A stretch of DNA of 64,000 nucleotides. It comes from Minwuiaceae bacterium. Its GTDB lineage: Bacteria; Pseudomonadota; Alphaproteobacteria; Minwuiales; Minwuiaceae. Positions 25,060 to 33,902 of the stretch are shown here, piece by piece (position 1 is the first letter of the stretch; every line of letters begins with the position of its first letter). Under the pieces are notes generated by a model. The model saw only the letters and a list, made by a program, of their open reading frames with translations. It had not been told where the DNA came from and ran no database searches. The stretch lies in assembly GCA_028278525.1 (NCBI GenBank), contig JANQEE010000033.1, positions 1-64,000 on the forward strand. Reading direction: 5' to 3'. Made by a program: the position numbers and the translations under genes.

Positions 25060-26091
25060 CTAGCCAGCCACCAGCCGGCGGAAAGCCCCCGCCTCCAGCC
25101 GCTCGCCCAGCAGGTAAAGCCCCGACAGCAGCGGATCGGCCTCGAACCCGGCCGCCACGTTCCGGCGCAACGTATTGCCGAACAACCGCGCCCGTTCGGT
25201 CTGGCCGAGTTCCTTGCTCAGGCAGAATGCCCAGGCGGTGGCGAGCGCGTCGGACGAGAACTCCATCGCGTGGTCCTCGGCCGATATCGCGACATGGGCG
25301 CGGCCCGCCTCATACGTGACATTCCGCTGCCACTGCTCGAACCAGTCTTGCGCCCGGTCCGGTTCGACGCCGCTCATCAGGAAGAACGTCCAGATGTCGG
25401 CGCCGACGGACCGTCTCGTTCTGTCCGCCGCCGCCCGGTTCGGCTCGGTGCCATAGAAGAACGTCGCGGCCCCGCCGTCGACGGTCGTAAGGTGGTCGTC
25501 GACGGTGGCGAGCCAGGCCCGGTTCGCCGCCGCGTAGCCGGTGCCGAACAGGCGGTCGTGCAGCAGGTTGTTGATCAGCATATGCGCGTTGCACATCACC
25601 ATCGACTGATGGTGGTAACAGCTCACCCCGCAGCTCGGCGATTGCGTCATCTGCCGCCACAGGCTATCCGAAAGGGCCGAGTAGGTCGTCGCGCGCCCGT
25701 CCAGCGCGATCGCCTCGGCCGGCGGCTCGCCGAACGCGTCGATATAGAAGCCGACGAAGGTCGCCAGCCGGCCGGCATAGGTCAGGTTCCGCTCCTGCAA
25801 GGGCCAGGTCGTCTCGCCCAGTTCGTCGTGCCAGTAGCGCCAGACCCTGGGCGTCAGCAGGCCGCGATACATGGCGTCCAGCATCGGACGCACGGCCGCG
25901 GCCCGGTCCGGCCGTTGCTTCAACTCAATGAAATAACCGAGCGCGGGATAGACCAGATGGTACCGGCTGGCGAAATTCGCCCGCTCCAGCCGCGGCGCAT
26001 AGAAAAGGTCCCAATCGCAGTCCCCGCCGCCATAGCAGCGTTCCAGCCGCTCCGTCGCGGCGGCAATCGCGGTCTCCCGGCCTGACATCAT
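25060..26091 (-). CDS. Linalool dehydratase/isomerase-like (alpha-barrel) protein
   Basis: A 343-residue helical protein. The segment CGVSCYHHQSMVMCNAHM holds Cys residues spaced nine apart, like the active-site Cys171/Cys180 pair of linalool dehydratase/isomerase. RVWRYWHDELG and LTYAGRLATFVGFYIDAFGE resemble its early helices. The family hydrates or dehydrates terpenes, and relatives with other substrates exist. There is no signal peptide, unlike periplasmic LinD. The gene follows a tetR-type gene on the same strand and has a half-palindrome just upstream that resembles the TetR site, so TetR control is likely. The assignment is by eye. Confidence 0.55.
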   Translation of the reverse strand: MMSGRETAIAAATERLERCYGGGDCDWDLFYAPRLERANFASRYHLVYPALGYFIELKQRPDRAAAVRPMLDAMYRGLLTPRVWRYWHDELGETTWPLQERNLTYAGRLATFVGFYIDAFGEPPAEAIALDGRATTYSALSDSLWRQMTQSPSCGVSCYHHQSMVMCNAHMLINNLLHDRLFGTGYAAANRAWLATVDDHLTTVDGGAATFFYGTEPNRAAADRTRRSVGADIWTFFLMSGVEPDRAQDWFEQWQRNVTYEAGRAHVAISAEDHAMEFSSDALATAWAFCLSKELGQTERARLFGNTLRRNVAAGFEADPLLSGLYLLGERLEAGAFRRLVAG

Positions 26092-26110
26092 CGCATCTGC
26101 CTTGTATGTA

Positions 26111-26126
26111 TATACCGGTAGGTATA
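26111..26126. promoter_or_regulatory. Candidate TetR binding site upstream of the LinD-like gene
   Basis: TATACCGGTAGGTATA is nearly symmetric and shares the 9-base word CGGTAGGTA with the site in front of the tetR-type gene (26962-26978). It starts 20 bases before the gene start. Confidence 0.5.
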
Positions 26127-26182
26127 GTATGAAACGAAAGCATTCCCGTCAATCCCGGGCCCCAAAAGCCTGAAAACACCGT

Positions 26183-26362
26183 CTTCTCTCCCTCTCCCCA
26201 CGCTTGCGGGGGGAGAGGGTCGGGGTGAGGGGGGCGCCGACGACGGCCACCGACCGAGCCGAGCGTCTTCAAGAGACACAAACACACCGAGTAACAGGCC
26301 GTTGCCAAAGCGGCAGTCGCGCACCCCCTCACCCAACCCTCTCCCCCTCGAAGGGGGCGAGG
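26183..26362. repeat. MITE-like composite repeat, copy 3
   Basis: It has two hairpins like copies 1 and 2 but in reverse orientation: CTCTCCCCACGCTTGCGGGG first, then CCCTCACCCAACCCTCTCCC ending GAAGGGGGCGAGGG. The spacer between them is not shared. It separates the LinD-like gene from the tetR-type gene. Confidence 0.65.
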
Positions 26363-26363
26363 G

Positions 26364-26951
26364 CTATGCGCGCGACCCTCCGGCCCGCCTCCACCCCTCG
26401 ATCAGCGCCCGCGCCGCGTTCCCGGCTTCCCGCGCATAGGCCCCCTTGCCGTGCAGGAAGGCGTGGGTGACGGCGCCGTCCAGCAGCACGGTCAGTTGCC
26501 GCGCCAGCGGCTTCGGGTCGATAACGCCGTGCTCGTCCAGGAAGTCGGCAAGCCACCGCTCGAACCGGCGCTTGTGTCCCGACGCCAGTTGCCGCGCCGC
26601 GTGGTCGCGCTCGCCCGCGAACTCCGCCGCGCCGCGCAGGAACGGACAGCCCTTCCACGCCTCCCGGCGCGCCGCCCGGGCGACGTTCTCGAAGATCGCC
26701 GCCACCCTGTCGGCCGCCGGGCCGTCCGCCCGCAAGGCCGGCTCGGTCAGGCCGGCCAGAACCTTCTCGTCCTGGTCCTTAAGGTACGCGGCGATCAGGC
26801 CGTCCTTGCTGCCGAAATAGTGATACAGCGTCGGCTTCTTGATGCCCGCCTCCCGGCAGACCGTCTCGATCCCGACGGCCCGGATGCCGTCCCGGTAAAA
26901 CAACTCGCCGGCGACCGCCAGGATCCTCTCGCGCGTTGACGTCTCGACCAT
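26364..26951 (-). CDS. TetR/AcrR-family transcriptional regulator
   Basis: A 195-residue regulator with an N-terminal helix-turn-helix (RILAVAGELFYRDGIRAVGI, then AGIKKPTLYHYFGSKDGLIA). The ligand domain carries WKGCPFLRGAAEFAGERDH, close to the other TetR gene at 2088-2666. A symmetric site lies upstream (26962-26973). The LinD-like gene is next downstream in the same direction, beyond a 272-base repeat-filled gap, and has a related site; both may form one regulon. Confidence 0.9.
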   Translation of the reverse strand: MVETSTRERILAVAGELFYRDGIRAVGIETVCREAGIKKPTLYHYFGSKDGLIAAYLKDQDEKVLAGLTEPALRADGPAADRVAAIFENVARAARREAWKGCPFLRGAAEFAGERDHAARQLASGHKRRFERWLADFLDEHGVIDPKPLARQLTVLLDGAVTHAFLHGKGAYAREAGNAARALIEGWRRAGGSRA

Positions 26952-26961
26952 GCGGCAGTCT

Positions 26962-26973
26962 TACCGATCGGTA
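26962..26973. promoter_or_regulatory. Likely TetR operator
   Basis: A perfect 12-base palindrome TACCGATCGGTA, extended by GGTA, starts 11 bases before the tetR-type start codon. It shares CGGTAGGTA with the site at 26111-26126. Confidence 0.65.
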
Positions 26974-27016
26974 GGTACACCGCAAGGCCCGCCGACGCGG
27001 TCGCCCCAAAAGATTC

Positions 27017-27110
27017 CTGGGTGGTCGGGTGGGGGAGAGGGCCGGCCAGGCCCTCAAACAGAGGAATCCGGGTGGGGGCGACGGCCGGCTAGGCCCAATA
27101 CAGGAATCCT
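27017..27110. repeat. Repeat family A, fourth location
   Basis: GGGTGGTCGGGTGGGGGAGA, GGGCCGGCCAGGCCCTCAAA and CAGAGGAATCCGGGTGGGGG occur in the same order as at 24845, followed by a second partial unit CGGCCGGCTAGGCCC, the same words as at window positions 48-62. It ends just before the stop of the SnoaL-like gene. Confidence 0.75.
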
Positions 27111-27112
27111 CC

Positions 27113-27370
27113 CTAAACCCAGCCAAGCTCCCGCGACGCCCAGGTGGCGTTCCAGATCTTGGTCATGTGCGCGACCTTGTCATCCCCGTCCATTTTCAGG
27201 ACGTAGACGTAGTGCGAATGCGTCTCCCGTCCGGTCGGCGGCACCGGGCCGCCCTCGCCGGTGTGTTTGGCGTGGTAGGTCGCGAAGAACACTGCCGTCC
27301 GCGCCGCCTCGTCGTAGGTCGCGCTATGCAGGTCGTAAGCCGCGCCCGGCGCGGTGACCCGTCCGATCAC
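27113..27370 (-). CDS. Shortened NTF2/SnoaL-like protein, probably 5'-disrupted
   Basis: An 85-residue frame with the C-terminal half of an ester-cyclase-like NTF2 fold (TYHAKHTGEGG, ETHSHYVYVLKM, KIWNATWASRELGW). The family normally needs about 130 residues, so the N-terminal half is missing. A strong AGGAGG with an ATG lies at 27408, but that frame stops after 13 codons; moving two bases there would join the two. The GTG start used here has no ribosome site. It is probably a decayed gene, although a short expressed form is possible. Confidence 0.5.
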   Translation of the reverse strand: MIGRVTAPGAAYDLHSATYDEAARTAVFFATYHAKHTGEGGPVPPTGRETHSHYVYVLKMDGDDKVAHMTKIWNATWASRELGWV

Positions 27371-27457
27371 ACAAGCGTCGACTCGATCGGGTGAATCACG
27401 GGGCGCATGGGGTCGTTCCTCCTAATTTTTACCGAACCCCCCACCGACCCCCTGCCA

Positions 27458-28663
27458 TCAGAGCCCGAGCACCAGCTTGGCGATGATAGACCGCTGGATC
27501 TCGCTGGAGCCGGCGTAGATCGTCGCGGCGCGGTGGTTCAGGTGGGTCGGCATCAGCGTCACGCCGTAGTCCGGCCCGATCGGTTCCGCGTTGCTGCCCG
27601 CGACCCGGGCCTCGCGCTGTACCGGCGCGGCGTAGTAGCCGATCGCCTCGACCGTGAGCTCCGCGACCCGTTGCAGCACTTCCGACCAGCGCAGCTTCAA
27701 GAGAGACGACGCCGCGCCCGGCTGGCCGCCCTGGGCCATCTCCGACATCGCCCGCTTCTCGGTGAATTCCAGCGCGATCGCGTCCGCCTCGGCCTCGGCG
27801 ATCCGGAGCGCGAAGCCGGCGTCGTCCGCGAGCCGCCCGCCGTCGCCGGCCAGTTCGGCTTTGGCGACGCGGCGCAGCAGGGCGATCGCGGCGTGCAGGC
27901 CGGGGCTGTAGGTGTCGCCGCCGCGCTCGAACTCCAGCAGGTACTTGGCGATGGTCCAGCCCTGGTTCTCCTCGCCGACCCGGTTGGCGATCGGCACGCG
28001 GACGTCGTCGAAGAACACCTGGTTGACCTCGTGGTCGCCGGCCAGGGTGATCACCGGCTCGACCGTGATGCCGGGCGTCGCCATGTCGATCAGGATAAAG
28101 CTGATGCCTTCCTGCGGCTTGCCCTCCGTCGAGGTCCGGACCAGACAGAACATCCGGTTGGCGTGCTGGGCGTAGGTGGTCCAGAGCTTCGTGCCGTTGA
28201 CCACGTAGTCGTTGCCGTCGCGCACGGCCCGGCACTGTAGCGAGGCGAGGTCGGAACCGGAGCCGGGCTCCGAATAGCCCTGGCACCAGACGTGCTCTGC
28301 CGAGAGGATGCGCGGCAGGTAATGCGCCTTCTGCTCGTCGGTGCCGAAGCGCATCAGCACCGGCCCCACCATTCGGGTACCCATCGGTAGCAGGAGAGGC
28401 GCGCCGGCGCGGGCGCATTCTGAATCGAAGATGTAACGCTCGGTCTCCGACCAGCCGGGGCCGCCGTGTTCGGCTGGCCAGCTTGGCGCCGACCAGCCGC
28501 GCCCGTGAAGGATCTGGTGCCAACGGTGGCCGGCGTTGAATTCGGAGAAGGCGCCGGCGGTGAGCCGCCCGGCCTCGCGCAGGTCGTCGGTCAGTGCGCC
28601 GTCGATGAAGGTGCGCACCTCGTCGCGGAAGGCTTGGTCTTGCGGGGTCAGGGCCTGGTCCAT
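27458..28663 (-). CDS. Acyl-CoA dehydrogenase
   Basis: A 401-residue FAD enzyme of the acyl-CoA dehydrogenase fold. Marks: the substrate/FAD strand WCQGYSEPGSGSDLASLQ (about residues 126-143), TKLWTTYAQHANRMFCLVRT, and a C-terminal YAGSSEIQRSIIAKLVLGL with the usual Glu position. It removes two hydrogens from an unknown acyl-CoA and passes electrons to ETF. The large-subunit style is like the FadE-type enzymes of steroid or terpenoid degraders. It is 12 bases downstream of the SMP-30-like gene and probably shares its transcript. Confidence 0.9.
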   Translation of the reverse strand: MDQALTPQDQAFRDEVRTFIDGALTDDLREAGRLTAGAFSEFNAGHRWHQILHGRGWSAPSWPAEHGGPGWSETERYIFDSECARAGAPLLLPMGTRMVGPVLMRFGTDEQKAHYLPRILSAEHVWCQGYSEPGSGSDLASLQCRAVRDGNDYVVNGTKLWTTYAQHANRMFCLVRTSTEGKPQEGISFILIDMATPGITVEPVITLAGDHEVNQVFFDDVRVPIANRVGEENQGWTIAKYLLEFERGGDTYSPGLHAAIALLRRVAKAELAGDGGRLADDAGFALRIAEAEADAIALEFTEKRAMSEMAQGGQPGAASSLLKLRWSEVLQRVAELTVEAIGYYAAPVQREARVAGSNAEPIGPDYGVTLMPTHLNHRAATIYAGSSEIQRSIIAKLVLGL

Positions 28664-28675
28664 CTCTTGCTTCCT

Positions 28676-29593
28676 TCAGTCCATATGCGAAAACATAGTG
28701 CGGCCCGGCACCGGTAGTTCTGCCCGCAGAATACTGCCGGTCCGGGACTCGGTGATATAGAGGTGCCGCCGGTCCGGCCCGCCGTAGGCGATGTTGGTGG
28801 TGAACCGGCCGGCCGGCGAGACGATGCGGTAGAGCGGTTCGCCGAAGCGGCTGAACAGCCAGACCGAGCCGAGGCCAAAATGCGCGACCGCCAGGTTGCC
28901 GTCTTGGTCCATCGCCAGCCCGTCCGGGCCGCCCCCGCCGGAGAGCTGGATGAACAGCCCGACCTTGGTGGTCGTGCCGTCGGGCAAGAGCGGCAGCCGC
29001 CAGATCGCGTTGGCGCGCGTCACGGCAAGGAACAGCAGATCCTCTTCCGGGCTCAGCACGAGGCCGTTCGGGCTCGGCACGTTGTCGAGCAAGAGGTCGA
29101 GCCGACCGTCGGGTGTCAGGCGGTAGACCCGGCCGGTCGGGTCCTGCAAGCCGGTCTGGCCCTGGTCGGTGAAATAGAGGTCGCCGTTCGAGGCGAAGAC
29201 CAGATCGTTGACGCCTTTGAAGCTCTCTAGCTTCGGCCGCACCAGAAACGGCTCAACGGCGCCGGTCGCCGGGTCCAGGGTCATGATCCCGTGCATGTGG
29301 TCGGCGATGAAGATGCGGCCGTCGCGGTGGATCTTCAGGCCGTTCGGCCAGCCATCGTAGTCGGCGACCGTCTCGAACGCGGCCTCGGGCGAGACCCGGA
29401 ACACGCGCCCGAATGCGATATCGACCACGTAAAGGTTGCCGTCGCGGTCGAAGGACGGGCCCTCCAGGAACGAGCCGACCTCGGCGCCCATCAACTGCTG
29501 TCTGGCCCACGGCGCCGGCTCGCCGCTGCGGTCCAGGCCCGCCGGCAGTTCGGCGAACACCTCCGCGTCGATCTGTTGCGGCGGCGGATACAT
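28676..29593 (-). CDS. SMP-30/gluconolactonase-family (LRE) protein
   Basis: A 305-residue six-bladed beta-propeller. Blade motifs are visible: LEGPSFDRDGNLYVVDIAFG (metal-binding Glu near residue 40), GWPNGLKIHRDGRIFIADH, NDLVFASNGDLYFTDQGQTG, VPSPNGLVLSPEEDLLFLA and GPDGLAMDQDGNLAVAHFG. Family members hydrolyse sugar lactones or esters with a divalent metal. No signal peptide is seen. It is followed by the acyl-CoA dehydrogenase gene. Confidence 0.87.
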   Translation of the reverse strand: MYPPPQQIDAEVFAELPAGLDRSGEPAPWARQQLMGAEVGSFLEGPSFDRDGNLYVVDIAFGRVFRVSPEAAFETVADYDGWPNGLKIHRDGRIFIADHMHGIMTLDPATGAVEPFLVRPKLESFKGVNDLVFASNGDLYFTDQGQTGLQDPTGRVYRLTPDGRLDLLLDNVPSPNGLVLSPEEDLLFLAVTRANAIWRLPLLPDGTTTKVGLFIQLSGGGGPDGLAMDQDGNLAVAHFGLGSVWLFSRFGEPLYRIVSPAGRFTTNIAYGGPDRRHLYITESRTGSILRAELPVPGRTMFSHMD

Positions 29594-29678
29594 CCGTGCG
29601 CCTCCTCACTAACCGGGCACAAGGCTAGTCGATAGAGCCGATGGCCGGAAGGGGGCCGGCCGGTCTAGACTAGCTGCT

Positions 29679-30062
29679 ATGCGAATTTTGTTGTGCGGCC
29701 TTTGCGCTTTAATGATTTCGGCCTGCGTGCCGGCCGGCGTTCTGCAGCGGGAGGATCCGGTGCAGGTCAGGGAGGCCGCGGGGCGGTACGACACAATAGG
29801 TGCTTGCCTGGTACGACTGCTCGGCCCGCACTACAGCCTGGAGAACCACACGGACCCCGAGCGGCAGACGGTCACCGTCGCCGCCGTCGTCGTGCTCAGC
29901 CGGTTCGGCGATCTGCTCTGGCAGGTCGACGTGCGTCAAACAGCGGCCGACCGGGTCACGGTCGAACTGCGCAGCGCCGCGCCGGGCGAGGTTTTCGGCC
30001 AGGCGGCCTGGCCGGACGTGCGTGACGCGATCCGGCGCTGCATCGGCGCGCCGGGCGGATAG
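29679..30062 (+). CDS. Small lipoprotein of unknown function
   Basis: A 127-residue protein with a lipoprotein signal (CGLCALMISAC, Cys at residue 16). The mature part has no recognised domain; it contains WQVDVRQTAADRVTVELRSA and an acidic/basic mix with two further Cys residues. It lies between two genes on the opposite strand and is convergent with the GntR gene. There is moderate support for it being real because the lipobox is good. Confidence 0.6.
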   Translation: MRILLCGLCALMISACVPAGVLQREDPVQVREAAGRYDTIGACLVRLLGPHYSLENHTDPERQTVTVAAVVVLSRFGDLLWQVDVRQTAADRVTVELRSAAPGEVFGQAAWPDVRDAIRRCIGAPGG

Positions 30063-30071
30063 GAGCGCGCG

Positions 30072-30812
30072 TCAGGGTTCCCAATTGAGGTCCGGCGCCC
30101 AGCGGTCGATCACCTGTTTTATGTGCGCGGTGATGGCATCCGCCGCCTGGTCGGCTTCGCGCTGCTCGAATACCGAAAGAAGCGCGCGGTGCTTCGCGGC
30201 GAAGTCGGGGTCCGGCGGTTCGTCTTCGGCGTTCCGGTAGGTGAACCGGTGCACCTGCAGGGCGCAGCGGTTCAGGATCGGTTCGAGGCTTGCCAGGCCG
30301 GATTGCTGGAACAACAGCATGTGGAAGCGGCGGTCCAGTTCGCTGCCCCGGTAGAAATCGGCGGCATCGGTGGTTTCCTCCATCTCGTCGGTCAGCGCGT
30401 AAAGGTCGCGCAACGCATCTGCGGACAGGGAAGGAACGGCTCGGCGGATGCCCGCGCATTCAATCTGTACGCGGATCGAGACCATGACCGCCGCTTCCTC
30501 GACAGAGGTGTCCGACACGGTCGTGCCGCGATAACCGCGCCGGGCGACGAGGCCGTCCTGTTCCAACCGCAGGAAGGCTTCGCGGACGGTGCCTTGACTG
30601 CAATTGAGCTGTTCGGCGATCCGCTGTTCGAGCAGCATCTCCTGCGGCTGGATGTGACCGAGCAGGATCAGCCGCCGTACGGCATGATAGGCGGCATCGC
30701 CCTTTTTCATGCTGTACAGCGGGTCGAGCCGCACGGGCTTTCCCGCGATTGTGACGGTCTCGGTTCTTGACATCGAATTCGGCTGCCGGTCAAAATCAAT
30801 ATCGATAATCAT
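30072..30812 (-). CDS. GntR-family regulator with FCD domain
   Basis: A 246-residue regulator. The N-terminal winged helix reads AVRRLILLGHIQPQEMLLEQ, then IAEQLNCSQGTVREAFLRLEQDGLV. The C-terminal FCD ligand domain has its metal-type residues spread over RGSELDRRFHMLLF (Asp, His) and a later HIKQVIDRW (His). FCD regulators sense small organic acids. It is divergent from the ABC-transporter operon beginning at 31032 and probably controls it. The start could be the ATG at 30773. Confidence 0.9.
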   Translation of the reverse strand: MIIDIDFDRQPNSMSRTETVTIAGKPVRLDPLYSMKKGDAAYHAVRRLILLGHIQPQEMLLEQRIAEQLNCSQGTVREAFLRLEQDGLVARRGYRGTTVSDTSVEEAAVMVSIRVQIECAGIRRAVPSLSADALRDLYALTDEMEETTDAADFYRGSELDRRFHMLLFQQSGLASLEPILNRCALQVHRFTYRNAEDEPPDPDFAAKHRALLSVFEQREADQAADAITAHIKQVIDRWAPDLNWEP

Positions 30813-31031
30813 AATAAGGCCAGGCTGAAGAATGCAATTCGGCGTTTTTCGGTAACGTCGCTAGGGAAGGTCGCCTGTCACAGGGAGACGGAGGCGGAGC
30901 GCATGCCGCTCAATCGGGGTTGCGGGTCCTGCGTGCCGGCGGGCCGCATAGCATGTCCGCCACAAATGCACAGGTTTCAATGATCGGACAGATCCGGATG
31001 TCATGCGCCGGTTTACCGGATAGAACGACCA

Positions 31032-32063
31032 ATGGCTGACGCCCTGCTTGAGGTGCGAGACCTCAAAGTCCACTTTCCGGTGACGCGCGGCGCCTTGCTG
31101 CAGCGCGTTGTCGGCCAGGTGAAGGCAGTCGACGGCGTCTCGTTCACCGTGCGGCCCGGCGAGGTGCTGGGCCTGGTCGGCGAGTCCGGTTGCGGAAAGA
31201 CGACGGTCGCGCGCTCCATCCTGAAACTGGTGGCTCCGACGTCGGGGCAGATCCTGTTCGACGGGACGGACATCTGGGCGATGAACAAGGCGGAAGAGGC
31301 GGGTCTGCGCCGGCGTATGCAGGCGATCTTCCAGGACCCTTACTCCTCGCTCAATCCGCGCATGAAAATCCGCGAGATCGTCGGCGAGCCGTTCGTCATT
31401 CACGAATCTTCTATTGGCCGGCAGGAAATCGACCGGAGGGTCCGCGACCTATTGGATCTCTGCGGACTGCCGGGGCGCATCGCCGACCGCTATCCGCACG
31501 AGATGAGCGGCGGCCAGCGGCAGCGGGTCGGCATCGCCCGGGCGTTGGCCCTGAAGCCCGACCTGATCGTCTGCGACGAGGCCGTCTCGGCGCTGGACGT
31601 TTCCATCCAGGCGCAGATCATCAACCTGCTAGTCGACCTGAAGGACGAACTGGGCCTGACCTACGTGTTCATCGGCCACGACCTGAGCGTGGTTAAACAT
31701 ATCTGCGACCGTGTGGCGGTGATGTATCTCGGGCGTATCGCGGAATTCGCCGGTAGCGACACGCTGTTCGGGCAGCCTTTGCATCCCTATACGCGCGCGT
31801 TGCTGGACGCGGTGCCGGTGCCGGACCCGGCGGTCGAGGCCTCGACGGAGCATCAGGTCCTGTCCGGCGAGATCCCGAGCCCGGTGAACCCGCCGAGCGG
31901 CTGCGTGTTCCATCCGCGTTGCCCGATTGCGGTCGAGGGCTGCCGGACCGATGTACCGCCGTTGCAGGAGGAGCGCGCCGGGCACTTTGCGGCCTGTTCG
32001 CAGGTCCGTTTCGAAACGCCGACGGCGTCACCGCCGTCGATCCATTCACCGCCCATGCCGTAG
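31032..32063 (+). CDS. Oligopeptide-type ABC transporter ATP-binding protein (OppF/DppF-like)
   Basis: A 343-residue ATPase. Walker A is [16 protein letters not shown], the ABC signature is [16 protein letters not shown], and Walker B is [12 protein letters not shown]. The Q-loop is [13 protein letters not shown]. The C-terminal oligo_HPY domain contains [15 protein letters not shown], with a Cys cluster that often binds an iron-sulfur centre. It opens the operon with the solute-binding protein and two permeases. The matching OppD-type ATPase is on the opposite strand at 35820. Confidence 0.92.
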   Translation: MADALLEVRDLKVHFPVTRGALLQRVVGQVKAVDGVSFTVRPGEVLGLVGESGCGKTTVARSILKLVAPTSGQILFDGTDIWAMNKAEEAGLRRRMQAIFQDPYSSLNPRMKIREIVGEPFVIHESSIGRQEIDRRVRDLLDLCGLPGRIADRYPHEMSGGQRQRVGIARALALKPDLIVCDEAVSALDVSIQAQIINLLVDLKDELGLTYVFIGHDLSVVKHICDRVAVMYLGRIAEFAGSDTLFGQPLHPYTRALLDAVPVPDPAVEASTEHQVLSGEIPSPVNPPSGCVFHPRCPIAVEGCRTDVPPLQEERAGHFAACSQVRFETPTASPPSIHSPPMP

Positions 32064-32105
32064 CTGGCGTGGGCACTGACATCAAGCCAGGGGAGGTTAA
32101 TCACA

Positions 32106-33890
32106 ATGACCAAACGATCCGGAGACCTCGATCCGATCACCATGCGATCGATCAAGGCGGACTACGAACGCGCGCACGATTTCGATCCCGACGACCCGAT
32201 GGTCGGCCTGCACCGCCACGATCTGTCGGGGCCGCAGTTGGAGCGCAGAACCGTGCTGCGGCTGTTGGCGGCCGCGGGCACGTTGACGGCCGCGCATCTG
32301 GTGCCGGGGATGGCGCCGCGGCCGGCCATGGCGGCGTCCGGCGGCACTTTAAGGGCCGGCTGGGCCGGCGTCGGCGAGTTCCGGACGCTCGACCCGGCGC
32401 AGATCAACCAGGTGCTGCTGTTCCAGATTGCGTCCAACGTGATGAGCGGCCTGACCCACATCAACCCGGACCTGGTTGCCGAGGGCGACCTGGCGGTGGA
32501 TTGGAGTGTCAGCGATGACGGCACAGAGTATGTGTTCAACCTGCGCGAAGGCGTCACCTTCCACAATGGCGATCCGTTCACGGCTGACGACGTGATCTAC
32601 ACCTACGAGCGGTCGCGCGATCCGGAGAAGTCGATCCATTCGCGGGTCGTCTCCAACATTACCGGCATCGAGAAGCTGGCCGACCACAAGGTGAAGATTA
32701 AGCTGAAGGCGCCGCAGGCGTCGTTCCTGGTGAAGACCCTGGAGCGGTCGAGCGGCCGGGCGATGACCATCGTCAGCCGGGGCGCCATTGATAGCATGGG
32801 CACGTCGCAGTACGGCCTGACACCGGTCGGAACCGGACCGTTCCGGGTGACCGACCATCAGCTTGGGCAATCGATCACCCTGGAGCGGTTCGACAAATAC
32901 TACGATCCGGAACGTCCGAAGCTGGACAAGATCGTGATCCAGCCGATCATCGATCCGGAACCGCTGGCCGCCGCAATGGAAGCCGGCGACATCCAGATCA
33001 TCGGCGGTAACCCGGTGGCGCCGGAACTGGTCGACCGGTTCGAGGCTAACAGCGATTTGACCGTGAATTCCGTGCCGGCGCCGGGATTCCAGGGCGTCTT
33101 CATCAATCCCTGGCGCGACCCGTTCAAAGTGCCGGACTTCAACAAACCGGTCGCCGAGCTGATGAAGGAGCCCGGCTTTATGGTCCGGTTGGCCATCGCC
33201 AAGGCCATGGACCGGGAGCGCTATATCAAACAGGCGCAGTTCGGCCGCGCCATCCCGGCGTTCGGTACGATCAATCCGGCGATGGGTTTCTACTTCGACA
33301 AGTCGCTGCCGGATAAAAGCAACCAGAAATTCGATCTGGACGAAGCGAAGAAGCTGCTGGCCGATGCCGGCTTCCCGAACGGCGAAGGCATCCCCAAGCT
33401 GAAGATCATCCACACCCCGTCCACCCGGCGCGACGTTCTGGTGATCAAGAACATCCTGAAGCGGAACCTGAATATCGACATCGAGCTCGACACCAAGGAC
33501 TTCCCGGTCCTGATCGACCAGTTTGACAAGATGGACTGGGACCTTTGCCGGCTGGGCTCGGGCGGCGACTTCGATCCGGACGACGGCGTTGTCGACTGGA
33601 TGCAGACGGCGTCGAAGTTCAACGGCCGTCGGCGGGACAAGGACAAGTTCCCGTTCGGGTTCTTCTCCGACAAGGAGGTCGACCGTCTGATCGACGAGCA
33701 GCGCACCACGGCGGAACTGGAAAAGAGGCGGGAATTGGTCCGGAAAGCCGATCAGCTCACGTCGGACAAGGTCGCCTGCGCGTTCATCTATCATCCGATG
33801 GACGTCCTGGTGCACCGCAAGGAAGTGGCCTTCCCTGCGGAAAGCCGGATTCCGGGCCTGGTCGACATGGATCGGGTGACCGTCTCTTAA
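32106..33890 (+). CDS. ABC transporter solute-binding protein, family 5
   Basis: A 594-residue SBP_bac_5 protein. An unusually long N-terminal lead precedes a twin-arginine signal (ERRTVLRLLAAAGTLTAAHL, about residues 46-65), so it is likely exported folded. The family pattern follows: TLDPAQINQVLLFQIASNV, WSVSDDGTEYVFNLREGVTF, and NGDPFTADDVIYTYERS. It should bind peptides, nickel complexes, opines or other compounds. It is 42 bases after the ATPase gene; the next gene is separated by a hairpin. Confidence 0.92.
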   Translation: MTKRSGDLDPITMRSIKADYERAHDFDPDDPMVGLHRHDLSGPQLERRTVLRLLAAAGTLTAAHLVPGMAPRPAMAASGGTLRAGWAGVGEFRTLDPAQINQVLLFQIASNVMSGLTHINPDLVAEGDLAVDWSVSDDGTEYVFNLREGVTFHNGDPFTADDVIYTYERSRDPEKSIHSRVVSNITGIEKLADHKVKIKLKAPQASFLVKTLERSSGRAMTIVSRGAIDSMGTSQYGLTPVGTGPFRVTDHQLGQSITLERFDKYYDPERPKLDKIVIQPIIDPEPLAAAMEAGDIQIIGGNPVAPELVDRFEANSDLTVNSVPAPGFQGVFINPWRDPFKVPDFNKPVAELMKEPGFMVRLAIAKAMDRERYIKQAQFGRAIPAFGTINPAMGFYFDKSLPDKSNQKFDLDEAKKLLADAGFPNGEGIPKLKIIHTPSTRRDVLVIKNILKRNLNIDIELDTKDFPVLIDQFDKMDWDLCRLGSGGDFDPDDGVVDWMQTASKFNGRRRDKDKFPFGFFSDKEVDRLIDEQRTTAELEKRRELVRKADQLTSDKVACAFIYHPMDVLVHRKEVAFPAESRIPGLVDMDRVTVS

Positions 33891-33902
33891 GCCGTACCGC
33901 CA

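Noticed and set aside
24787-26085. Long plus-strand frame (432 codons)
   Set aside because: It runs through repeats and antisense to the LinD-like gene, with a low-complexity Arg/Gly/Pro composition.
27371-27408. A UGA after 13 codons, considered as another selenocysteine codon
   Set aside because: Reading through it gives a frame different from the conserved NTF2-like one, so it is a break in the gene and not recoding.
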